A stretch of 11,394 bases of DNA. Source: UBA7328 sp002471345. Its GTDB lineage: Bacteria > Bacteroidota > Bacteroidia > Chitinophagales > Saprospiraceae. The notes under the pieces were generated by a model that did not search any database, was not told the origin of the DNA, and worked only from the letters and a program-made list of their open reading frames with translations. Made by a program: the position numbers and the translations under genes. Where the stretch lies: the NCBI GenBank assembly GCA_964011275.1, contig CAXGOB010000112.1:1-11394 (forward strand), in the 5' to 3' direction. Shown here piece by piece: positions 1 through 5,387 of the stretch (the first letter of the stretch is position 1; each line of letters begins with the position of its first letter).

Positions 1-505
1 TATTAAACACTATTATTTAAATTATAAACTGTCTTAAGTAACGTAAGTCTTCATGATGAGAAATATGCCTATAAATAAAAGCTGGAAAGTGATAAGAAAT
101 GAGAGGAGTGAAATCAGGCTTTGTTCCATTTATTAAAGGTAATTGGATTAACATTAATGGATGGATTCTTTAGAATTCTGTCATCATACATTGAAAGGAA
201 ATCTCAAATATCTACTTAAAATATTTTAAAAGATTCTTACTTTAAAAAGGGAGATACAAATTCATCTATACTTCAATAGGCTGACAAAATTTCTTGGTGA
301 TAGCTTTGATTTATTTGAAATTAAACTATGCTTTTAAAACCAGTCTTTTTATAAAAAAACATAATGATCATGCTATTTAAGCAATGCATCAAATGACAAT
401 TTAAGTGTCAATATACATTGATTACTATTTTATTCTTGTCAAAGTAAAACAAATCGAATTCAATGCTCGGAGAAAGTTTTATTTCTAAAAAAAATTACTC
501 AATTC
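1..505. other. Non-coding or decayed left flank, no supported gene
   Basis: This AT-rich stretch lies beyond the 3' end of the serine hydrolase gene. All frames are broken by frequent stops. The longest coherent reading is a 45-codon minus-strand ORF (17-154) with no motif I recognise. A 14-bp palindrome, TTAAAATATTTTAA at 216-229, is present but is unremarkable in DNA this AT-rich. I see no RNA gene, no transposase fragment and no clear terminator. The only terminator-like element is a T8 run on the minus strand just after the hydrolase stop, without a preceding stem. Confidence 0.6.
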
Positions 506-1948
506 TCATTCTTTTAATATTAACTGCAGCCATACTTTGCTATTCGTTTTATTTTTAACAGAAATAAAAAACAACCCTGATGACAAATCAGTGATATCGA
601 CAGTAACATCTTCAGCAGAATTAATATTCTGAACAATTTGACCCATAGAATTTAAGATTTGAATATCATAATTGTTAGTCAATCCTTTAATTGAAAAATA
701 ACCAGATGCAGGGTTAGGATGAATGGTCAATGCATTTGACTCTAAATTTAAATTAGATGTAGTAGTGCTTAATGTTAATGCTTGATTATAGAGTTCTTCT
801 ATAATCGAAAAAGCATCACCCTCTCCATTCGTAAGTACACAAATACCAATTTCATTATCTGGGTCCATGTACATTTCTGTACTGACACCATCTTCGCCGC
901 CATTGTGTCCCCATAACATAGTAGATCCTCCTTCACTGAGTGAAAACTCTTCTTGATACCAACTCAATCCTTGAGTAGGTTCCAAGGAAGGGATTTCAGA
1001 ACTCCACATTTCTGAAATAGATGTAGAAGATAATAGCTTCTTATCTCCAAACATTCCTCCATTTAAATAGGCTATCATAAAATTTGCAAGGTCTTTCACA
1101 TTGCTTCTTAACTGTCCATTTGGATAATCCGCAAAACCATAATGATTGTATGGCATATAACTACCTGATTGATATTGGTATGGTCGGGCCACATGGTTAG
1201 AATCTAAATCAGCCATAAACCATGCTGTATTTGACATCTCCAATGGTTCAAAAATTTGTCTCTTACACAATTGATCAAAGGCCATTCCTGAAGCTACTTC
1301 ACTTAGATATCCTACCAAAGCAGAACCAGCATTGGAATATTGATAAAAGCTCCCTGGCTTTTTAGTCAAAAAATTATCTTCTGCATCATAATCAATACCA
1401 CTACTTGCAAAATAGCGCTGCATACAATCTGCTAGTGATATTGTAGGGTCAGGATAGCCATAATAAGAATCTAGTGCTGCACCATCATTAATGGACGCGG
1501 TATGAGTCATCAATTGTCTAATAGTAACCGAGTCAGTTGTAAACCCAGGAATATCTGCATCCCAAGACAGAATATCATTCACATCATTGTCAAAATTTAC
1601 AGTACCATTTTCCTTTAGTTGCATTATAGCAGTACCTGTAAAAACCTTAGATAATGAGGCAAGCAGAAAAATAGTCGTGTCTTCAACTTGGGTATTATTT
1701 TCTATGTCTGCGTAGCCATAAGATTCTATCCATACTATTTCGCCGTTTTTTACTATAACCGTAGACACACCAGGGAACCGCTCAGAGGCCATTTCAGTCT
1801 GAATAAAATTGTCAATGACTGCACTAGGATTTGGGTTGATTTGTCCTTTTAATGAACAAGAAGAAAGCGTAATGATTAGAAGTAATAAAGTGGAAATTAG
1901 ATCCTTATATCTGTGTTTACCTTTCATAGCTTTAAAAGCATTTTTCAC
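506..1948 (-). CDS. Beta-lactamase-fold serine hydrolase with T9SS C-terminal sorting domain
   Basis: Predicted class C beta-lactamase / DD-peptidase-type serine hydrolase, 480 aa from a GTG codon. The family triad is visible: SxxK as S98-L-S-K101 (nucleophile and base), YxN as Y204-S-N206, and H348-N-G350 in the KTG-box position. Members act as penicillin-binding proteins, D-amino-acid peptidases or esterases; the substrate here is unknown. The N-terminus is a basic stretch, a hydrophobic segment (about 18-28) and a lipobox LSSC ending at C31. Residues about 408-480 form a typical type A T9SS sorting domain (HPNPASG start, then a DITDLSSGLFFISV-like beta segment), implying delivery to the surface or secretion in Bacteroidota. 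An ATG at 1927 (residue 8) would give a shorter, conventional signal peptide and may be the true start. A promoter-like box lies upstream at 2005-2012. Family is certain, substrate is not. Confidence 0.93.
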   Translation of the reverse strand: MKNAFKAMKGKHRYKDLISTLLLLIITLSSCSLKGQINPNPSAVIDNFIQTEMASERFPGVSTVIVKNGEIVWIESYGYADIENNTQVEDTTIFLLASLSKVFTGTAIMQLKENGTVNFDNDVNDILSWDADIPGFTTDSVTIRQLMTHTASINDGAALDSYYGYPDPTISLADCMQRYFASSGIDYDAEDNFLTKKPGSFYQYSNAGSALVGYLSEVASGMAFDQLCKRQIFEPLEMSNTAWFMADLDSNHVARPYQYQSGSYMPYNHYGFADYPNGQLRSNVKDLANFMIAYLNGGMFGDKKLLSSTSISEMWSSEIPSLEPTQGLSWYQEEFSLSEGGSTMLWGHNGGEDGVSTEMYMDPDNEIGICVLTNGEGDAFSIIEELYNQALTLSTTTSNLNLESNALTIHPNPASGYFSIKGLTNNYDIQILNSMGQIVQNINSAEDVTVDITDLSSGLFFISVKNKTNSKVWLQLILKE

Positions 1949-2004
1949 TTATCTTCTGCACCATGCTTAATTAAAAAGCTTAACAAGCAACAAGTATTGA
2001 GATA

Positions 2005-2040
2005 CAAAGATATTTGCTTTTTGTATAGCATATGAACCAA
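2005..2040 (-). promoter_or_regulatory. Candidate Bacteroidota promoter for the serine hydrolase
   Basis: On the minus strand the box TATCTTTG (2005-2012) matches the Bacteroidota -7 consensus TAnnTTTG exactly, and a TTG lies 25 nt upstream (2038-2040). That spacing is longer than the usual range of about 17-23 nt. The box is about 57 nt before the GTG and 77 nt before the alternative ATG. Such boxes occur by chance in AT-rich DNA. Confidence 0.35.
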
Positions 2041-2082
2041 GGTTTGTGTATTTCGAATAGCTGGCTTTTACTGGACATGAAA

Positions 2083-2098
2083 ACACAATTTGTTGTGT
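2083..2098 (-). terminator. Small hairpin after the cupin gene, possible weak terminator
   Basis: A perfect 6-bp inverted repeat (ACACAA and TTGTGT) with a 4-nt loop begins 8 nt beyond the cupin stop codon. On the minus strand it is followed by a short T run (TTTT including the last stem T). The stem is AT-rich and short, so termination would be weak. Confidence 0.35.
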
Positions 2099-2105
2099 AG
2101 TATAT

Positions 2106-2660
2106 CTAATTGCAATATTTATCTATTAATTCATTCTTTTCCTTAGCTAATTTATTTTTGTTTGTAAAAAATGATAAAAGCCGAAAAATATAGTTGAGGA
2201 TCCCTTTTACATGAGAATCCGATAATTCTCCAACAACAAGTGCTTGGGATATTCTTTTTGGAAAACCCTTACTTGATAAATATCCGTCACGAGCTAAGCC
2301 GAACATTATTGCTATTCCATTCTCAAATTCTTCATTTCCTGGTTCTAAAGTTCCACGAAAAATAACAGGTTCTTCTGATTCCGACCAAAATGTATGTTGT
2401 TGGCCAATTTCTATTCTGCAAGACTCTCCTTCTGTTAATGTAAAAACTTTCTTTTCTACTTTTACATTCATCTGGCCTTTTACCATCTCAAACTCTTCGG
2501 TAAAATCTTTATGAAAATGAAGTGGTGGGCCTTTACCTTTTGGGCCAATTTCAATTTCAATTACGGTCTTTTTTCCGTTAGTCTCATTTGAAGTCAGAAG
2601 AAAAGTTGCTCTTTCGGAAGTAATCGGATTATAAATTGATTTTCTTGGTTGACTACTCAT
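2106..2660 (-). CDS. Cupin-domain protein, function unknown
   Basis: A 184-aa soluble protein without a signal peptide. Residues about 33-105 form a single cupin beta-barrel. The first cupin motif is H48-F-H50, then E55/E56, then a glycine in FEMVKG. The second motif supplies H89 after IEIGQQ. These residues are the usual ligands for one divalent metal ion (Fe, Mn, Zn or Ni). Cupins of this compact type include dioxygenases, isomerases and small-molecule binding proteins, and no residue here selects one of them. Residues about 110-184 form an extra, mainly helical tail with a hydrophobic patch near 155-165 (YIFRLLSFF) and a Lys-rich end. The ATG at 2660 follows an A-rich leader. It stands alone between two unrelated genes on the same strand. 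Confidence 0.85.
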   Translation of the reverse strand: MSSQPRKSIYNPITSERATFLLTSNETNGKKTVIEIEIGPKGKGPPLHFHKDFTEEFEMVKGQMNVKVEKKVFTLTEGESCRIEIGQQHTFWSESEEPVIFRGTLEPGNEEFENGIAIMFGLARDGYLSSKGFPKRISQALVVGELSDSHVKGILNYIFRLLSFFTNKNKLAKEKNELIDKYCN

Positions 2661-2687
2661 TTTCGCTTTTTATTTACACACAAAGTC

Positions 2688-2718
2688 CAAATATCATCCG
2701 TATGCTGAACTTTACAAA
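2688..2718 (-). promoter_or_regulatory. Candidate Bacteroidota promoter for the cupin gene
   Basis: On the minus strand TTTG (2715-2718) and GATATTTG (2688-2695) are separated by 19 nt. This fits the -33 TTTG / -7 TAnnTTTG pattern, with one mismatch in the -7 box. It would give a leader of about 20 nt before the ATG at 2660. Confidence 0.4.
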
Positions 2719-2737
2719 TTTCAGTAAAAGAATCTGA

Positions 2738-2794
2738 TCTCAACAGCCTTATCAAATAGCGCTGTAAGCTTAAGCATGATAATGCATGTTGGGA
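2738..2794. repeat. Imperfect inverted ends TCTCAAC ... GTTGGGA
   Basis: A 57-nt stretch just beyond the 3' end of the membrane-protein gene is bounded by TCTCAAC (2738-2744) and GTTGGGA (2788-2794), which pair at 6 of 7 positions. Each is one base from the integron simple-site pattern RYYYAAC / GTTRRRY. Inside it, ACAGC (2743-2747) and GCTGT (2761-2765) could form a competing 5-bp stem. Such short matches may be chance. Confidence 0.3.
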
Positions 2795-2800
2795 AATTGC

Positions 2801-3364
2801 TTACTGATTTAGCAGCCACCCAGGTTGATAACCTATAGTAGACATGATAAACAGACCCATTGCAATATATAGAATCATTATGATCAAATGAATAATATGT
2901 TTATTAGACTTTAGTGCAATGATAAGCGGAATAATTCCGAGTAGAGCGGGTAACTGACTAGGGGTAAATGGGTTTAGTTCTAACAAGATAAATCCAGATG
3001 TTTGAATATTAATTAGTAAAAGAAGCAATATAAAATAGTACTTATTCTTTACTTTATAAAAGTAGATTTTCCATGACTTAACAGATTCCGCATCATTAGG
3101 AATCAATATGGCAGCCAAGAAATAATATAGTGCCGGTTCAACAATGGCAACAAAAAATTTCCATGAAGTCCATTCAACATTATTATGAGCCCATGTGGTC
3201 CAGAAACTCTGAATAGTATATAAAAATACCGCAAATATTGAAAGTATATGGACAGAGTAAGCGCTCTCTTTTTTTATCACAGTAGTAAGACCACCAGCTA
3301 GATGCAGTAGAGTTGCTGTGTAAAATAGTGTGACAGCGATAGAAAGATATCCATGGAGTTCCAT
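2801..3364 (-). CDS. Six-helix integral membrane protein of unknown family
   Basis: A 187-aa, very hydrophobic protein with about six predicted membrane segments (about 7-26, 38-57, 68-88, 109-128, 136-151 and 157-177). It has no signal peptide or extra soluble domain. Loops are short. A basic stretch at about 97-108 (between segments 3 and 4) and Lys residues at 31-32 and 152-155 suggest which loops are cytoplasmic. A Trp/His-rich loop (about 54-71) lies between segments 2 and 3, and no catalytic motif is evident. I do not recognise the family. The ATG at 3364 is preceded by an A-rich leader with no clear Shine-Dalgarno. Hairpins lie in the gaps on both sides. It is a clean open frame of uniform composition, so a real gene is likely. 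Confidence 0.75.
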   Translation of the reverse strand: MELHGYLSIAVTLFYTATLLHLAGGLTTVIKKESAYSVHILSIFAVFLYTIQSFWTTWAHNNVEWTSWKFFVAIVEPALYYFLAAILIPNDAESVKSWKIYFYKVKNKYYFILLLLLINIQTSGFILLELNPFTPSQLPALLGIIPLIIALKSNKHIIHLIIMILYIAMGLFIMSTIGYQPGWLLNQ

Positions 3365-3412
3365 ACTAATATATTTTCATTTGTTTTCTTTTTTTAGTTG
3401 TCACTAATGTGT

Positions 3413-3457
3413 GCATAATCAACGGCTGGCTGAAATGGAAGGCTGACCGTTTTATGC
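3413..3457. repeat. Bulged 17-bp hairpin, attC-like
   Basis: In the gap between the propeller lipoprotein (3' end) and the membrane protein (5' end), the plus strand reads GCATAA, extrahelical TC, AACGGCTGGCT, a 9-nt loop, GGCTGACCGTT, TTATGC. The outer six pairs are perfect. The inner eleven contain three G-T wobbles and one C-A mismatch on the plus strand. A long imperfect stem with an extrahelical bulge near the base is the architecture of integron attC sites, but the core triplets do not match GTTRRRY exactly. No T-tract follows on the minus strand, so a terminator role is less likely. Confidence 0.6.
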
Positions 3458-3483
3458 GATGTTAACGCCTTTTCTTTCTGATT

Positions 3484-4608
3484 TCAAAGTTTGAATTTTT
3501 CAAATGTATTGCCATTAAATTTATATGCTCCTGCTTCTTGTGTGCCAAGCCATAGGTCGCCTTGTTTGTCTTTGTAAATGGAGAAAAGAGTAAGATCTTT
3601 AGAACCATCCTTGACAGAATAATGAGTAATGCTCTTACCATCATATCGCCAAACTCCCTGTTCATATGTCACCATCCAGAGGTCTCCTTTATTATCTTCG
3701 ATAGCCGACATGAAGTAAATCAAGTTCTTTCCTTCTGGCGACTTTAAATTGTCAATTCCTTTTTCTCGTTTGTAATTTATTAAAAATTTGTCTTGTTCGA
3801 TTACACTGGTTGGAAAGATATTGTAACGATGCTTGGTATTACAGAACCAGAATTTTCCTTCTTTGTCTTCAATAATTGAACGAATGCCAAAAGAGCCACC
3901 ACCTTCTATTAAGGTCAAATGTTTTTCATACATCCAATTTAATGATTTGCCATCGAAGCGACAAATGCCAAAATCGGAAGTCCCAAACCAAATATATCCC
4001 TTACGATCCTTATAAATAGTGTAAACATCATAAGGGCTCCATGGAGCCTTCCCGTTTACTTCATAATATTCATCTTCCATATAGTGCTTAGGAAATGTTA
4101 ATTGATGCAATGATTTGCCGTCATAGCGATAAGGGCCGTTTTCTCCTGTTTTACCCAAAATAGAAAACCACAAATCATTCGGATTTAGCACCCATTCATT
4201 ACTTTCTATTACTGGTAATGTGGTGAATTTTTGGCCGTCAAATTTATTGATGCCATCCAAGCTGGTGATGAAAACATTGCCTAAGTTGTCTTCCTGAATT
4301 CCTCGAATTCTGTTGTTAAGCAACCCGTCTTTGGTTGAAAAATGAAGAATTGATTTACCATCAAAGCGATAGACTCCTTGTCCATCACTTCCAAACCAGA
4401 AGTGGTTGTTCATGTCTTGAAAAATAATCCAGATATTTTTATCAAGTTCAAAAACAGTATCTCCTATTGCAACACTTGGATGTTGTTCATTTCTGCTGTT
4501 GTTAGAAACTGATGAGGTATTTTGACCGCTGCATGAAGTCAGTATAGTCAATATACTGAATAGAATAATCATATTCAGTTTCATTCTTTGCTTGTTCAAT
4601 ATTTTCAT
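3484..4608 (-). CDS. Seven-blade Reg_prop (two-component-regulator-type) propeller lipoprotein
   Basis: A 374-aa predicted lipoprotein: a basic N-terminus, a hydrophobic core (about 11-22) and lipobox LTSC with acylated C26. The rest is made of seven Reg_prop beta-propeller repeats. Five share a strong D..G..WFGT......YRFDGKS pattern (about residues 63-90, 199-226, 303-330, 345-372, and 105-131 with ITSLDGINKFDGQ); blades at about 145-170 and 246-275 are more divergent. Seven blades are enough for one closed propeller. In Bacteroidota these repeats normally form the periplasmic ligand sensor of hybrid two-component kinases, usually as two propellers. Here there is no membrane helix after the propeller, no Y_Y_Y domain and no kinase or response-regulator domain. 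A ligand-binding or scaffold role at a membrane is an inference. Confidence 0.9.
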   Translation of the reverse strand: MKILNKQRMKLNMIILFSILTILTSCSGQNTSSVSNNSRNEQHPSVAIGDTVFELDKNIWIIFQDMNNHFWFGSDGQGVYRFDGKSILHFSTKDGLLNNRIRGIQEDNLGNVFITSLDGINKFDGQKFTTLPVIESNEWVLNPNDLWFSILGKTGENGPYRYDGKSLHQLTFPKHYMEDEYYEVNGKAPWSPYDVYTIYKDRKGYIWFGTSDFGICRFDGKSLNWMYEKHLTLIEGGGSFGIRSIIEDKEGKFWFCNTKHRYNIFPTSVIEQDKFLINYKREKGIDNLKSPEGKNLIYFMSAIEDNKGDLWMVTYEQGVWRYDGKSITHYSVKDGSKDLTLFSIYKDKQGDLWLGTQEAGAYKFNGNTFEKFKL

Positions 4609-4636
4609 TATCTCGTAAAGCTACTGCTAAGGTAAG

Positions 4637-4677
4637 TGGATATGCAGAATGAGCGAATGCGAATATTGGCATATCCA
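4637..4677. repeat. Perfect 9-bp inverted repeat with 23-nt loop
   Basis: TGGATATGC (4637-4645) and GCATATCCA (4669-4677) are perfect reverse complements in the gap between the cysteine synthase remnant and the propeller lipoprotein. The loop holds three close GAAT copies (GAATGAGCGAATGCGAAT). Close by, at 4681-4690, is TGTTGTGCGC. No T-tract follows on either strand, so a simple terminator is not favoured. Its position is equivalent to that of the hairpin at 3413-3457. Confidence 0.5.
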
Positions 4678-4696
4678 TATTGTTGTGCGCAGTTTT

Positions 4697-5258
4697 TTAT
4701 TTGTATAAATCTCCGTTCAAATACTTTAGTCCTGAATCACTGATCACAGTTACAATTGTTTTCCTTTTACAATTATTCCTGATCTTTGTAAAGCAGCCCA
4801 AATATTTGAACCAGATGTAACTCCTCCAAAAACTCCTTCTATTCTAGCCAATTTTCTGGCGGTTTCAAAGGCATCTTCATCTTTTACAGAAATAATTTCA
4901 TCAGCTAGGTCCATTCTGCATATTTCTGGAATGAATCCAGCACCCGTTCCTTCAATTCTATGAGTTCCTGTCGTATCCCCACCTGACAAAGTTCTTACAT
5001 TATATGGTTCTACAGGAATACATCTAATTCCAAGTATTTCTTTCTTAAATATCTCCGCATTTCCCGAAAAGCAACCACCGGTTCCAATACCAGTTATAAA
5101 CTCATCTATGTTTGTGCCTAAAACAGTCATTATTTCATTTGCCATTTTGTGATAAGCATTTACTTTCAAATGATCTTTAAAGAAGAATTACTGTGTTCAT
5201 CCAAATAAACACATACTAAATACTCAGCTCCACATCGTTTATATAAATACTTTATTTT
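4697..5258 (-). pseudogene. Truncated, twice-frameshifted cysteine synthase-type PLP enzyme
   Basis: The open frame at 4750-5169 encodes about 139 aa of the C-terminal half of a fold-type II PLP enzyme of the cysteine synthase / cystathionine beta-synthase family. It has the phosphate-binding glycine loop GIGTGGCFSG, PVEP, LSGG, GTGAGFIPEI, then DEDAFETARKLARIEGVFGG and TSGSNIWAAL. The frame starts only at TTG, inside the conserved fold. After its early stop, the next frame continues as KTIVTVISDSGLKYL to a TAA at 4697, the expected family C-terminus; one extra A in the A-run at 4759-4762 would join them. Upstream, another frame gives KRCGAEYL...DEHSNSSLK; one extra T at 5179-5181 would join it. 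A stop at 5259-5261 ends any similarity. The N-terminal half with the PLP-binding lysine and substrate loop is absent, replaced by the intergenic DNA and the macroglobulin gene. Confidence 0.85.
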
Positions 5259-5293
5259 TCAAATTTGCATTCTCATTCTTGAAGAGGATTACA

Positions 5294-5324
5294 TTGAGAA
5301 TTTCCTTGGCAGATTATAGTTTTA
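5294..5324 (+). promoter_or_regulatory. Candidate Bacteroidota promoter for the macroglobulin-pbpC operon
   Basis: TTG (5294-5296) and TAGTTTTA (5317-5324) are separated by 20 nt, fitting the -33 / -7 pattern with one mismatch to TAnnTTTG. It would give a leader of about 55-60 nt before the ATG at 5388. It lies between the decayed cysteine synthase remnant and the operon. Confidence 0.3.
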
Positions 5325-5387
5325 AGATTCATCTTTCTAGATCTTATAAAAGACTATTCGTACATTATTATCAATAAAACAGAACCT

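Noticed and set aside
17..154. A 45-codon minus-strand ORF in the left flank (ends ...HHEDLRYLRQFII)
   Set aside because: It starts with ATG and has natural-looking residues, but it is short, has no recognisable motif and no clear start signal; the surrounding 500 bp is full of stops.
216..229. Perfect palindrome TTAAAATATTTTAA
   Set aside because: It contains only A and T in a very AT-rich non-coding stretch, with no adjacent gene start that would suggest an operator.
2002..2026. 7-bp inverted repeat ATACAAA / TTTGTAT upstream of the serine hydrolase
   Set aside because: The stem is short and almost all A/T. It overlaps the promoter-like box and gives no independent support for an operator.
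3462..3665. Short minus-strand frame overlapping the end of the propeller gene
   Set aside because: It overlaps the propeller gene in another frame. The propeller frame carries the lipobox and repeated blades, so the short frame is incidental.
502..5280. 12-bp direct repeat ATTCTCATTCTT at 502-513 and 5269-5280, bracketing the minus-strand block
   Set aside because: It would be attractive as a target-site duplication, but one copy lies inside the hydrolase coding sequence and several 12-mer repeats are expected by chance in 11 kb of AT-rich DNA.
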